39,622 nucleotides of DNA from Endozoicomonas sp. (ex Botrylloides leachii) (GCA_028728195.1 JAQYUY010000073.1:1-39622), one strand, 5' to 3'. Counted from the first letter of the stretch, positions 1 through 9,719 are shown. The notes: generated from the letters alone by a model not told the origin. Program-made: numbers and translations.

Positions 1-234
1 CGCATTTAGCTTTCTTGGTACTATTGTTAAGAAGATTATGAACAGCTTCTTACTGGTATTTTGCCACAATAAGGGTAGGCTGGTACTATGGCTATGCAGC
101 AACTTCGTATCAGGCTAGCATCAGGCATTAAAGTGATTTTTTCTTGGTAGCGTGTATCTTTTTGCTGTATTGAGCATGAGAGCCTTTCTTAACGGTAAAA
201 TATAAAAAATGCTAATCTAGTTAGGAAAAAACTA

Positions 235-1389
235 ATGGAAAATTTTGAATACTATAACCCTACACGCATTATTTTTGGAAAAAAGCAGATAGCTGCGATA
301 GACAAACAGATTCCGGTTAATGCCAAGGTACTTATTACTTATGGTAGTGGCAGTGTCAAAAAAAATGGTACGTTAGATCAAGTAATAGAAGCACTCAGTG
401 CGCATACAACATTAGAATTTGGCGGGATTGAACCTAATCCCAATTATGAAACACTTATGGAATCTGTGGAATTAGCGCGCAAAGAGCATATTGACTTTTT
501 GTTAGCGGTCGGTGGCGGATCTGTGATTGATGGAACCAAGTTTATTGCTGCAGCTATTCCTTTTGCAGAAGATCCTTGGAAAATCCTCAGTGAGCACGCA
601 GCTATTAGTACAGCAATACCAGCAGGTAATGTGCTTACTTTGCCCGCTACAGGCTCAGAAAGTAATGCAACAGCCGTTGTTACCAAAAAATCAATCAATA
701 GTAAGTTGGCTTTCACTAGCCCTTTAGTTCAACCCGTGTTTGCAGTTCTTGATCCGGAAACTACCTATAGCCTGCCAGCTAGGCAGTCAATAAACGGTGT
801 TGTTGATGCTTTTGTGCATGTTATGGAACAGTATCTAACAGTAAGAGAGGGAGCACAGGTTCAGGATCGGTTTGCCGAAGGGTTATTATTAACTTTGATT
901 GAGCAAGGTCCCAAAGTGCTCACACAACCAAATGATTATCAGGTTCGTGCAACTATCATGTGGGCCGCTAATCAGGCACTTAATGGTTTAATTGGTCAAG
1001 GGGTTCCACACGATTGGACAACGCATATGATCGGCCATGAGCTCACTGCTCTTTATGGTCTTGATCATGCGGTAACACTTGCAATTATTTTGCCTGCTGT
1101 AATGACCATTATGACCGAACAAAAATCGCCTAAACTATTACAATATGCTCAGCGCATCTGGAATATTAACGAGGGCAGTGATTCGCAGCGTATTAATGGT
1201 GCTATTAAAAAAACACGAGCATTTTTTGAACAGATGGGTATCAATACACGGCTAGAGCACTACAATTTAGGTGAAGATGCTATACCCAAAATCATTGCAC
1301 AGTTAAAGCGGCACAAAATGACAGCGCTTGGTGAAAATAAAAATATTACTCCTGTGCTGTCAGAAAAAATTTTAACCTGTTCTTTGTAA
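235..1389 (+). CDS. yqhD: NADPH-dependent aldehyde reductase / iron-type alcohol dehydrogenase (YqhD)
   Basis: Group III alcohol dehydrogenase, close to E. coli YqhD along its whole length (384 vs 387 residues). The family reduces short-chain and reactive aldehydes to alcohols with NADPH in the cytoplasm. Visible: the nucleotide-binding GGGS at residues 93-96, the ATGSESN segment near 138-144, and metal ligands matching E. coli D194, H198, H267 and H281 at D191, H195, H264 and H278. The ATG has an AGGAAAA element just upstream. It stands alone, with no regulator beside it. In E. coli yqhD is induced by the neighbouring regulator YqhC; no such gene is seen here. The likely role is aldehyde detoxification, for example after lipid peroxidation. 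Family identity is firm; the substrate is inferred. Confidence 0.95.
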   Translation: MENFEYYNPTRIIFGKKQIAAIDKQIPVNAKVLITYGSGSVKKNGTLDQVIEALSAHTTLEFGGIEPNPNYETLMESVELARKEHIDFLLAVGGGSVIDGTKFIAAAIPFAEDPWKILSEHAAISTAIPAGNVLTLPATGSESNATAVVTKKSINSKLAFTSPLVQPVFAVLDPETTYSLPARQSINGVVDAFVHVMEQYLTVREGAQVQDRFAEGLLLTLIEQGPKVLTQPNDYQVRATIMWAANQALNGLIGQGVPHDWTTHMIGHELTALYGLDHAVTLAIILPAVMTIMTEQKSPKLLQYAQRIWNINEGSDSQRINGAIKKTRAFFEQMGINTRLEHYNLGEDAIPKIIAQLKRHKMTALGENKNITPVLSEKILTCSL

Positions 1390-1408
1390 CCAGTAGGGCT
1401 TTTACTGG
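1390..1408 (+). terminator. weak hairpin after yqhD
   Basis: CCAGTA (1390-1395) pairs with TACTGG (1403-1408) over a 7-nt loop, directly after the yqhD stop codon. A second short stem, GCCTTT/AAAGGC, follows about 10 bases later. Neither is followed by a clean T-run, so this is a possible terminator only. Confidence 0.3.
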
Positions 1409-2407
1409 CGATCAAGCCTTTTAAAGGCAGAGGTATGTGTTATACCAATTATCTAAGTTACGCAGCTAAAAGTTCTCTCAGCTGTTTTTACGACTTGTCA
1501 GAATAACAAAACCTTGCTATCCAGCCTTTTATTGCCGCCAGAAAATTCTTATCGTAATCATACCATAAACATTATATTGTTTTTTGGACAAAATCAGCTA
1601 TCTGTAAGGACATAAGGAAATAGCAGATTGATGATTTTGACCGTAAGATTCTTTGTATGGTAAAAATGCTATGTATTCCATGCATTTTCTTTAGAGCATG
1701 ACTTTTTCTGAATAGTATCGTCAAAGATTGTTACACTATATTTGCCGTGTAAATAGCTAAATATAAAGCGACAGATCACGACTGCTAAAGTCATTATTTG
1801 AAAGTAGCTGAGTAAATTAGTTATGACTGTGGGCGTTATCGAAAAGTTCTGTAATACCCGTTGCAGTCATCTTGCCAGATGGTGACAATAGGTAATCAGA
1901 GGAAAGTTCTACGAGACCATTTTTATGTTATTAATAGAGGCATATTTTTCAGCATAGCGCATAACTTGAGATAATAATTTTGATATAGTTAGCAAAAGTT
2001 TCTGAAAAAGCGGTGTTAGCACTTATTTAATGCTAATCTTGCAATTATTTTTCCTCGATATTTCTTGAGGATCAGGTTAAATATGTAATAGCAATAAACT
2101 CAGTAATTACTTAAAAAATGATAACGCTTTAGAGTTATAGTAAGTATGCTAAATTTTTTTATTTGCTAATTATGCTTAAATCATGATGCTTTGCTGAAGA
2201 GGTAGCGGTAGCTCACCCTCAACTGAAAATTACTAAAATAGGCATACGATTTATGATTTGTGATTGTCTAAATCGATATAAAAGACCCCCTTGAGAATTC
2301 TTTTTAGGTAGTGCTACCTATTCATAGACCATAGATATTTGTCTACTATTTTAATAAATAATTCTATACGATACCGTGATATTGGTGTCAATTTTCCGGA
2401 GAAAATG
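1409..2407. other. about 1 kb spacer without a recognisable gene
   Basis: AT-rich DNA in which all frames are broken by stop codons. I found no RNA gene, clear promoter or transposon end. It may be decayed former coding sequence, but nothing in it can be identified. The last ~70 bases stay open in frame with the next gene through a TTG at 2339, probably by chance. Confidence 0.5.
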
Positions 2408-2776
2408 ATGAGCAAGTATGCCTACACCACTGTTTATGAAGAATTCACTGGACTAAAACCACCTGAACCTAAATCATCAACAACTAAAGTACGCCGAAAG
2501 CGTGGATATGGACACCCCTATCGCATGCGTTTTAATATGCATGATGACGCATCTGAAAGCTATGCTGGTAATACGAACGCATACGAGACTATCAATAATG
2601 ATAAAGGTATTATGCAAGCTTTATATGATAACCCTTCCTATGAAAAAACTTCTAAGCAATCCAAGCTTGCTCTATCTACTAAGCCTGAACACTCTGTTTA
2701 TAATGGTGTCTCACAGTCAAAGCAGCCGTCACCTAAAATAATTTATAAAAAGCGCCGCCATTATACCATGGTTTAA
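2408..2776 (+). CDS. orphan tyrosine-rich basic protein, function unknown
   Basis: 122 residues from the ATG at 2408; a GGAG at 2398-2401 sits six bases upstream. The in-frame ATG at 2405 is only three bases from the GGAG, and the TTG at 2339 has no ribosome site. I do not recognise the family. There is no signal peptide or membrane segment. It has 12 tyrosines (about 10%), several in short motifs resembling eukaryotic phosphotyrosine docking sites: NAYETI (Y59), LYDNP (Y73), NPSY (Y78) and SVYNGV (Y98). Two basic patches, KVRRKR (27-32) and YKKRRHY (113-119), flank a polar, probably disordered middle. Codon use looks like real coding. A secreted effector is one possible reading, but no secretion signal or machinery is visible here. 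Confidence 0.6.
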   Translation: MSKYAYTTVYEEFTGLKPPEPKSSTTKVRRKRGYGHPYRMRFNMHDDASESYAGNTNAYETINNDKGIMQALYDNPSYEKTSKQSKLALSTKPEHSVYNGVSQSKQPSPKIIYKKRRHYTMV

Positions 2777-3386
2777 TATTTTACTTTATTGATAGAATGA
2801 GTGGTCTTTCTTTAGAGAGGTAATAACTGCATATAGTCATATTCTCAAATATATCATCCGGTGAATTTTATTCAGATTGTTAGTTTTTAACCAGTGCGGG
2901 ATTAAAGTAATAAATGCGATAGACTTGCTGGTATGCACTTTGAAGCAGGTATATGCTGTTAGCACTTTTATCGGCATTGTATTGATCAAGAGTGCGGTTT
3001 CTCAAGTTTACTTTCTGCTAGAGCTCCTAGAGTCATTTTTTTAGCCAAGAATATATCACTGCTTTTGATAAGCTTTATGGCGTTAAGTATTAATTAAAGA
3101 CAAACTCCACTCTTGTAAAGTGATCAAATAAGGTGCTACTGATAATATTGATAGTGACTTAGCCTAAGTGAGTTATTGCCCAAGGCTGAAGGCCTTAAAA
3201 TAAGCTGCTTATATACCGACGATTGGAAGCCTTATCGTTCAGATTTTCTTGACTATAGATATGAACGCCATACATCATTCAAATTTGAAAAATAAACTGG
3301 ACGAATTTAGACGTTCTTAGTAGTTAATTTTATTTAAGCAAATAGCGCAGCTGGCTGCTCGTTGGTATATAGGAGAGATTATTTAA
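2777..3386. other. about 600 bp spacer, mostly without genes
   Basis: Spacer downstream of yebC, where ruvC often lies in gammaproteobacteria. I see no RuvC-like start or motif on either strand. The only coding-like stretch is the possible transposase scrap at 3158-3298, listed separately. Confidence 0.45.
3158..3298 (+). pseudogene. possible remnant of an IS1-like transposase
   Basis: A 46-codon open stretch bounded by stop codons, with no start codon of its own. It contains CLYTDDWKPYRSDF. The T-D-x-W-x-x-Y pattern recalls the region around the second catalytic aspartate of IS1-type DDE transposases (IS1 InsB has WMTDGWPLY). The matching flanks, terminal repeats and rest of the enzyme are not visible. 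The stretch is short enough to arise by chance, so this is a weak call. Confidence 0.25.
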
Positions 3387-4133
3387 TTAATCCAGCTGTG
3401 CTATCACAGAAGCAGGGATCTCCGCATTAGTGTAAACATTTTGTACATCATCCAAATCTTCCAAGCGATCAATTAGTTTCATTATTTTCTCGGCATTTGC
3501 TAAATCTAACTCGGTTTGGGTGGAGGCGATCATAGTAACTTCACCCCCATTAGGTTTCAATCCTGCAGCTTCAAGGGCTTCTTTTACAGCAATAAAATCA
3601 GTCCATTCGGTGATGACCTCGATAGAACCATTATCATGACTGATAACATCTTCTGCGCCCACTTCTAGTGCAACATCCATGATCTGTTCTTCATTGCTGC
3701 CCGATTCGTAGTAAATTTGACCCTTCTTATTAAAAAGATAGGCCACAGAGCCATCCGTGCCAAGATTACCGCCGTGCTTAGAAAAAGCATGGCGAACTTC
3801 AGCTACGGTGCGATTTCGATTATCTGTCAGGCATTCAACCAACACCGCAATGCCCCCGCTACCATAACCTTCATAGGTGACGGAATCCATATTGGTATCC
3901 TCACCGCCACCGACACCACGGGCAATGGCACGATTGATCGTATCGCGGGTCATATTAACCCCTAGTGCTTTTTCTACAACGGCTCGGAGGCTAGGGTTGT
4001 CATCAATATTAGCGCCACCCTTTTTTGCTGCAACTACAAGCTCTCGAATAATTTTAGTAAATATTTTCCCGCGTTTTGCATCTTGAGCCGCTTTGCGATG
4101 TTTGATATTAGCCCATTTACTATGACCTGCCAT
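3387..4133 (-). CDS. yebC: YebC/PmpR-family protein
   Basis: 248 residues with the hallmark N-terminus [20 protein letters not shown] and the family's full length. YebC proteins were first described as DNA-binding regulators (PmpR in Pseudomonas). Some members have more recently been linked to helping ribosomes through proline-rich stretches. Cytoplasmic. The ATG follows a GAGGT ribosome site at normal spacing. It lies 65 bp downstream of aspS on the same strand, an arrangement common in gammaproteobacteria, where ruvCAB usually comes next; ruvC is not found here. Family assignment is secure; the precise role in this organism is not shown by the sequence. Confidence 0.95.
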   Translation of the reverse strand: MAGHSKWANIKHRKAAQDAKRGKIFTKIIRELVVAAKKGGANIDDNPSLRAVVEKALGVNMTRDTINRAIARGVGGGEDTNMDSVTYEGYGSGGIAVLVECLTDNRNRTVAEVRHAFSKHGGNLGTDGSVAYLFNKKGQIYYESGSNEEQIMDVALEVGAEDVISHDNGSIEVITEWTDFIAVKEALEAAGLKPNGGEVTMIASTQTELDLANAEKIMKLIDRLEDLDDVQNVYTNAEIPASVIAQLD

Positions 4134-4198
4134 GAAAAAACCTCATTACTCAGGGACTGGTTTTTTTAGTAACCAGCCTTTAACAGATTATTAAATAA

Positions 4199-5980
4199 TT
4201 AATCACGGATGGAGGACTTTGACGTACGGAGAGTACGCAGGTGAAGTTCGCTAAGCTGGTTAGCATCAACTCGATCAGGTGCATGGGTTAGCAAACAGCT
4301 AGCAGATTGTGTTTTCGGAAAAGCAATTACTTCACGAATATTATCTGTGCCACACAGCAACATCACGATACGGTCCAAGCCAAAGGCCAGCCCTCCATGA
4401 GGAGGAGCACCAAATTTCAGAGCATCCAATAGAAAGCCAAATTTGTCACGTTGCTCTTCTTCAGTAATATCTAGTACACGAAAGACTGCCTGTTGCATAG
4501 ACTCTTGGTGAATACGCACAGAACCACCACCAATTTCATAACCATTCAAGACAATGTCATAAGCTCGGGATAGCGCTTCTAGAGGGTTTGCAACTAACTC
4601 TTCTGCGGTGACCATGGGTGCCGTAAAGGGGTGATGCAATGCGGTCAAACCGCCGTTATCATTTTCTTCAAACATAGGAAAGTTAACAACCCATAGAGGT
4701 GCCCATTGGCAGGTATACAAATTCAGGTCCGCACCGAGTTTACAACGCAGTGCGCCTAGCGCTTCGTTGACTACCTTGATTTTATCTGCGCCAAAAAAAA
4801 CGATATCACCGTTTTGAGCACCTACCCGAGTCATGATACGCATGACCACGTCATCGCCTAAAAATTTGATGATTGGAGACTGTAAGCCACTAGCGCCTTT
4901 TTCGATGGCGTTGACTTTGATCCATGCCAACCCCTTAGCACCATAAATACTGACAAACTTGGTATATTCATCAATCTGTTTACGACTTAGTTCAGCACCC
5001 CCGTTTACTTTTAATGCGGCAACACGGCCATTAGAATCTTCAGCAGGCCCTTTAAACACTTTAAACTCAACATCAGCCATAAGATCTGCAATGTCGACTA
5101 ATTCCAAGGGAATACGTAGATCAGGCTTATCGGAACCGTAGCGACTCATCGCCTCTTGATAAGTGATTTGGGGGAAATCACCCAGCTCAACGTTCTTAAC
5201 CGTTTTTAGCAGATTTTTAACTAATGCTTCAGTCAGCTCCATGATTTGTTTTTCTTCCATAAAGGACATCTCGATATCGACCTGGGTAAATTCAGGCTGG
5301 CGGTCAGCACGCAAATCTTCATCACGGAAGCATTTAACAATTTGATAGTAACGGTCAAGACCGGAGACCATTAACAATTGTTTAAACAACTGGGGTGATT
5401 GAGGTAGAGCGAAAAAAGAACCCTGATGTGTTCTACTGGGCACAAGATAGTCACGAGCGCCTTCGGGTGTAGCACGTGTCAATATCGGTGTTTCAATGTC
5501 AAGAAAATCTTTTTCATCCATAAAATTGCGAATAGCGCGGGTAACTTTACTTCGCATAATAAGCTTTTCTTGCATTTCAGGGCGACGGAGGTCGATAAAA
5601 CGGTGTTTCAGGCGGACGTCTTCACCCACGTCAGTGTACTCATCAATCTGAAATGGCGGCGTTTGAGCAGTGTTTAGAATTTCTAGATGTTTTCCCAACA
5701 CCTCAATATCTCCAGTGTTCATATTTTTATTGATTGTTCCAGTAGGGCGTGGGCGCACTATGCCTTTAATTTTTAGTACATACTCGCTGCGAGCTTTGTC
5801 AGCTAATGCAAAGGCCTCTTCTGTATCGGGGTCAACAACAACTTGAGTAATGCCTTCGCGATCGCGCAGGTCTAAAAAAATAACACCACCATGATCTCGA
5901 CGGCGATGCACCCAACCGCAGAGGGTCACTTCTTTTCCATCATGGGAAAGGTTCAATTCGCCGCAATAATGGCTGCGCAT
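4199..5980 (-). CDS. aspS: aspartyl-tRNA synthetase, bacterial type, likely non-discriminating
   Basis: Class II synthetase of 593 residues, close to P. aeruginosa AspRS throughout. Order: N-terminal OB anticodon-binding domain (about 1-105), catalytic core with [16 protein letters not shown] (motif 2) and a bacterial GAD insertion, then motif 3 GLAFGLDR near the C-terminus. The residues tied to tRNA-Asn acceptance in P. aeruginosa AspRS (H31 and G82 there) are both present, as H30 in RRRDHGG and G81 in RPTG. It may therefore also make Asp-tRNA-Asn, which needs GatCAB. I chose the ATG at 5980, preceded by GAGGT; a TTG twelve bases further up lacks support. It is probably cotranscribed with yebC. 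Confidence 0.96.
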   Translation of the reverse strand: MRSHYCGELNLSHDGKEVTLCGWVHRRRDHGGVIFLDLRDREGITQVVVDPDTEEAFALADKARSEYVLKIKGIVRPRPTGTINKNMNTGDIEVLGKHLEILNTAQTPPFQIDEYTDVGEDVRLKHRFIDLRRPEMQEKLIMRSKVTRAIRNFMDEKDFLDIETPILTRATPEGARDYLVPSRTHQGSFFALPQSPQLFKQLLMVSGLDRYYQIVKCFRDEDLRADRQPEFTQVDIEMSFMEEKQIMELTEALVKNLLKTVKNVELGDFPQITYQEAMSRYGSDKPDLRIPLELVDIADLMADVEFKVFKGPAEDSNGRVAALKVNGGAELSRKQIDEYTKFVSIYGAKGLAWIKVNAIEKGASGLQSPIIKFLGDDVVMRIMTRVGAQNGDIVFFGADKIKVVNEALGALRCKLGADLNLYTCQWAPLWVVNFPMFEENDNGGLTALHHPFTAPMVTAEELVANPLEALSRAYDIVLNGYEIGGGSVRIHQESMQQAVFRVLDITEEEQRDKFGFLLDALKFGAPPHGGLAFGLDRIVMLLCGTDNIREVIAFPKTQSASCLLTHAPDRVDANQLSELHLRTLRTSKSSIRD

Positions 5981-6012
5981 AACATACCTCAAAAACAGGG
6001 GGTTAATCAGTT

Positions 6013-6042
6013 TTTTTCTTCCTGATCAAGAAGGAAGAAAAA
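6013..6042 (-). promoter_or_regulatory. hairpin in the aspS leader
   Basis: A perfect 11-bp inverted repeat, TTTTTCTTCCT (6013-6023) and AGGAAGAAAAA (6032-6042), with an 8-nt loop, 33 bases upstream of the aspS start codon. In an aspS mRNA starting further upstream it would form a leader hairpin. No T-box features are seen. A regulatory role is only a possibility; it could also stop antisense transcription. Confidence 0.35.
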
Positions 6043-6507
6043 CATTATAAATAACACGCTCATTCAATAGTGAGAGCGACTTACCAGCTTGGCTACGTTA
6101 CACATAGGGTTCGCTACAGTTTTGATATTGGTGTTTATAAATAGGTATCTCACTGTATACGCCTTAACTGCTTTACCGCATTCAAAATGCACGTAATTAT
6201 ACCGCAAAAATAAACGGCTGAGAAAATCTAATCTAGAAACGACTATTACCCAATCTTATCAGAACAGTGCATGTGTTCTTAACGCTTATAGGCCATAGGG
6301 TTGAATGTATATGGTTTTTTAGTGTTTTTCGGCAACTTAAGCGCTAATAATATTCACGTTTCCCTCCATACAATGAGTCTGTTTTAGGCTTCTTAAAGCA
6401 GCGGGTATATTTAAGTAGTACGTGATAATGCAGAGTATAACTGGCCAAAGCAGCAGGAAAGTAAGCAATTAAACTAAATTGGGGTTACAAAAATATACAT
6501 TTATATC
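6043..6507. other. spacer between divergent aspS and the exported-protein gene
   Basis: No open frame of note on either strand and no RNA gene recognised. The aspS promoter should lie in this stretch but I cannot place it with confidence. Confidence 0.4.
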
Positions 6508-6526
6508 AATGATAATAGTTATCATT
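6508..6526 (+). promoter_or_regulatory. Fur box overlapping a putative promoter
   Basis: AATGATAATAGTTATCATT is a perfect 8-3-8 palindrome. Its core TGATAATAGTTATCA matches 14 of 15 positions of the 7-1-7 Fur consensus (TGATAATnATTATCA). A perfect -10 hexamer TATAAT lies five bases downstream at 6531-6536, so bound Fur would cover the -35/spacer region. No good -35 is seen. The next gene on this strand starts at 6814. This predicts iron-repressed transcription of that gene or of an RNA in the 270-nt leader. Confidence 0.7.
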
Positions 6527-6813
6527 TACCTATAATGAAATTTAATTTCTTCAAGAGGTCGTAATATTTATATTAATTTTATTAAACCTGTGCATCATTT
6601 TATGAAAATGCGTTTTGAGTATTATTAAAACGATCGTAGCTTTTTTATAATCCTATCAAAAAATAAAACCGATTAAGTTAAAAGGTTAAAGAGAAATTTT
6701 ATTTCTATAGATGGCAGCATGGGAAGGAAAAAATAAATATTATTGGACTACTAGTTGATAGTCATAGTTAAAAATAAAATATTTTCATTTTTTGTATGTA
6801 GAGTTATCACACA

Positions 6814-8562
6814 ATGAATAAACCATTTTTTATTCTTATTATTATCTTGATGCTAATAAAACCATTTGGTGCTTTTGGTGGTCAAAATAAAGAATTTCAA
6901 AAAGATAAAGCTTTTTATGAAGATATGCTAAGCTATTTTTTAAAATTATCTTGCTCAGAATCACTTAAAAATACAGGGATAAATTTTGACACAGATAACA
7001 GTAATTATAGCCAAGCATCTATTTTCTCTAACCTCAATGTATTAGCCTCTACAGGCTGGCCTAATGCCGATAACCGAGCTGAATTTATAGAAAATCTATT
7101 GAGAAAAGTATATGGTGATCCTTCTGAAGACGTTATGTCTAGCAACCGGTGTACTAAAGAAGAGTTGTGTAGTGTAGGTTTTCTTATAGAAAACAACTTA
7201 GTTGAGGGGGAGTTTAATACTGATGGAGATGAGATTAGAAAACACTACGCACTAACCTGTTATTATAAAGCGCTGCCCTTACCACAGGCTAAGGCGAATA
7301 TTATGGCTTTAGCACCTGGAATACAAAATTACATTAAAAGTCATCCAGAATATCAGGACTTATATCAATATACTGAACATTACTTTCTTGATATAACGGA
7401 AAACGAGCTGAGGGGTTTAATAGGGTTTTATATTCAAGATTCAAACACCAAATTTGATATTAGTACTATTGATTTAGTCATTCGTATTGTACGTTTATTT
7501 ATAAATAAAAGACCAGATGATTTATATGAATATCAGGTAAGTATGATGAAAGATCTTCTATCTTTTATTGAAAGGAATAGTGAACATCATCACCATCCTG
7601 AAGGATTTATTTTACTTGGAGATTGCTATTCATGTGGATTTATTTTTGATAAAAACGATAAAAAAGCTGAATCTTATTATAGTAAAGCTAAGAATTTTTT
7701 AACATTCTGTAAACAGAATACATGTATTAAACAAGCAGATGAACAATGGAGAATATATAAGGAGAGTTTAATAAGTAATGATGGAGATACTATACCGGCT
7801 TTCTTGCCATTAATTGTTTTACCTATTGCATTTGATTACCCTTTAGGGACGAATCTTGCATCGTATTCTGCTGTTAACCTGTCAAAGTGTGGAGTGCCTA
7901 AAGAAGTAGTTGGAATGGCAAGTGGTCAGTCATATTCAGGCAATACATCTGCTTTAAGTACTAGGTCAGATTCAAATGATGCAGCCGTTGATTTTCGTAG
8001 TCAAACCGTCAAACCAGAAACAGAATCAGCTAATAATATTGGAACTATTAAGGATACCTTCGTAGCTAAATTTGTTGGCGCGGGCGTATGCGCTGGGACG
8101 ACTATGTGTGCCCATTTAGCTGTTGGGCAATCGCCTACTCGCGCAGCTATAGCAACAGTAAAAGGAATGATTGGAGAGCAATTGGTTGGTTTAGGCGCTT
8201 ATGCAGGCATGAAAGCGACCGGTATTGAAAACGATGCAGCCACCCTAGGTGCTATATGGTTGCAGGCTTGTACAGCTGCGGGTATAGCTGCTTGGGAAGC
8301 GCCTGGCCCGCCACCGATAAGAATGGCAGCTGGCGCTTTAGCAGCCTCAAAAACACCTGGCATGAAAGCAAAAATTTCTACAGGACTTACCACCATTAAA
8401 AATCATGTGACGAGACAAAGAGTCGGTGTTGCTTTAGGCGCATTAGGTGGTGAAGCCGTTCATTCAGGTGTTGAAGCAGCTGCTTATGTGGCCTCTGCTT
8501 CAGCGAAGCAAGAGGGTTCTTATTCATGGGAAAATCGCCATAATGCAGCCAAATTTCACTAG
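6814..8562 (+). CDS. orphan exported protein with Sel1-like segment and Gly/Ala-rich hydrophobic C-terminus
   Basis: 582 residues, family not recognised. A signal peptide is clear: MNKP then a hydrophobic run to about residue 19, with likely cleavage near GAFGG (19-23). The middle (about 143-310) is helical; a Sel1/TPR-like unit covers roughly 262-294 (PEGFILLGDCYSCG ... KKAESYYSKAK) with a four-histidine run at 258-261 just before it. There are twelve cysteines. A low-complexity Ser/Thr linker (about 370-410) leads to a strikingly Gly/Ala-rich region (415-563) with several hydrophobic stretches, such as AKFVGAGVCAGTTMC and VGVALGALGG. This part is visibly more GC-rich than the AT-rich N-terminal half, suggesting a composite origin. 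The ribosome site is weak. A Fur box lies 290 bp upstream. Possible roles (iron-related surface protein, membrane-active factor) are inference only. Confidence 0.8.
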   Translation: MNKPFFILIIILMLIKPFGAFGGQNKEFQKDKAFYEDMLSYFLKLSCSESLKNTGINFDTDNSNYSQASIFSNLNVLASTGWPNADNRAEFIENLLRKVYGDPSEDVMSSNRCTKEELCSVGFLIENNLVEGEFNTDGDEIRKHYALTCYYKALPLPQAKANIMALAPGIQNYIKSHPEYQDLYQYTEHYFLDITENELRGLIGFYIQDSNTKFDISTIDLVIRIVRLFINKRPDDLYEYQVSMMKDLLSFIERNSEHHHHPEGFILLGDCYSCGFIFDKNDKKAESYYSKAKNFLTFCKQNTCIKQADEQWRIYKESLISNDGDTIPAFLPLIVLPIAFDYPLGTNLASYSAVNLSKCGVPKEVVGMASGQSYSGNTSALSTRSDSNDAAVDFRSQTVKPETESANNIGTIKDTFVAKFVGAGVCAGTTMCAHLAVGQSPTRAAIATVKGMIGEQLVGLGAYAGMKATGIENDAATLGAIWLQACTAAGIAAWEAPGPPPIRMAAGALAASKTPGMKAKISTGLTTIKNHVTRQRVGVALGALGGEAVHSGVEAAAYVASASAKQEGSYSWENRHNAAKFH

Positions 8563-8729
8563 TTGACAGCTATGAGATTGAAGGGGTTTTCGCTTTGCTT
8601 AATGTAACAGAATCATTTTCCTAGCTAGTCAGGTTATTGGTTTTAATTTACAACCTAAAGGATTGCTTCTGTTATATCTTCTTGAGCAGGGCATAACCCA
8701 CATAGTCATGCAGCCAACTTACTTAATGG

Positions 8730-9719
8730 CTAGTGCCCATTATTTAAAAGCTTAACTTTCTGATCTATTTGTCCCCATATTGAATGCCCCTGATGATCTT
8801 TAATTTCAAGGGTTACTTTATCGCCTGAGGTTAGCCAAGGAGTAATGGGTTTACCTGTAGCTAATGTCTCTAAAACGCGCTTCTCTACCAAGCAGGCAGT
8901 GCCTTTACTGGAATCGCGGTTAGAAATAGTGCCAGAGCCTATTAGGGTGCCAGCACCAAGGTGTCGAGTTTTAGCAGCATGTGCTATCAAAGCCAAAAAG
9001 CTAAACACCATGTCAGTACCACAATCAGGCTGCCCAAAAAGTCGGCTATTAAGATGAATCAACATAGGCAAATGTAGCTGACCATTATGCCAGTAATCAC
9101 TGATTTCATCAGGCGTTACAGCAACTGGGCCAAAGGCGCTGGCCGGTTTGCTTTGGACAAAACCAAAGCCTTTTTGTAATTCAGGGGCAATCAGATTTCG
9201 AAGTGAAATATCATTACATAGGGTGATCAAGCGAATATGCTGAGCTGCATTCTCCACTGAACAACCGGCGGGTACATCATCAGTGATCACGACTAGTTCT
9301 GCTTCAAAGTCTATGCCCCAGTCTTGATGACCTACAATCGAGTCACAAGGTCCCAGAAGGTTATCGGAAACACCTTGATACATCAGAGGCTCATGCCAGA
9401 AACTGTCTGGCATACTTGCACCTCTTGATTTTCTTGCTAGCTCAACATGGTTTACATAAGCACTGCCATCGAGCCACTGGGTTGCTCGGGGCAAGGGGGC
9501 TGTGAGTTGTTTACTATCGAAAACCTGTATATTGGTTAGCGCTTGGTTATTTAATTTTTCATATTGTAATGCCAGTTCAGAGGCGACATTACTCCAGTGA
9601 TCAAGGGCATAGCGCATGGTTGGTGCAATTTCTGATGCTGCTACCATTGTCTTTAGATCGCAGGAAACGACATAGAGTACACCATCAGGAGTGTGGTTTT
9701 TTTTACTAGCCAACTTCAT
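8730..9719 (-). CDS. fumarylacetoacetate hydrolase family protein
   Basis: 329 residues from the ATG at 9719, which has an excellent GAGGAG site. The start codon overlaps the hmgA stop (ATGA), so a start ten codons further up is unlikely. FAH-fold signatures are present: a DFEAELVVI metal-binding stretch, the NDISLRNL segment, and GAGTLIGSGTISNRDSSKG near the C-terminal third. The family cleaves C-C bonds in diketo acids, using Mg or Ca. Placed directly after hmgA, it most likely hydrolyses fumarylacetoacetate (or maleylacetoacetate) to fumarate and acetoacetate, the last step of tyrosine breakdown. It is shorter than the classical ~430-residue FahA and belongs to the compact type. No maleylacetoacetate isomerase gene is adjacent. 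Confidence 0.9.
   Translation of the reverse strand: MKLASKKNHTPDGVLYVVSCDLKTMVAASEIAPTMRYALDHWSNVASELALQYEKLNNQALTNIQVFDSKQLTAPLPRATQWLDGSAYVNHVELARKSRGASMPDSFWHEPLMYQGVSDNLLGPCDSIVGHQDWGIDFEAELVVITDDVPAGCSVENAAQHIRLITLCNDISLRNLIAPELQKGFGFVQSKPASAFGPVAVTPDEISDYWHNGQLHLPMLIHLNSRLFGQPDCGTDMVFSFLALIAHAAKTRHLGAGTLIGSGTISNRDSSKGTACLVEKRVLETLATGKPITPWLTSGDKVTLEIKDHQGHSIWGQIDQKVKLLNNGH

Noticed and set aside
5981-5992. TTG start extending aspS by four codons
   Set aside because: The GAGGT ribosome site lies inside this extension and fits the ATG at 5980, and [10 protein letters not shown] matches the P. aeruginosa N-terminus.
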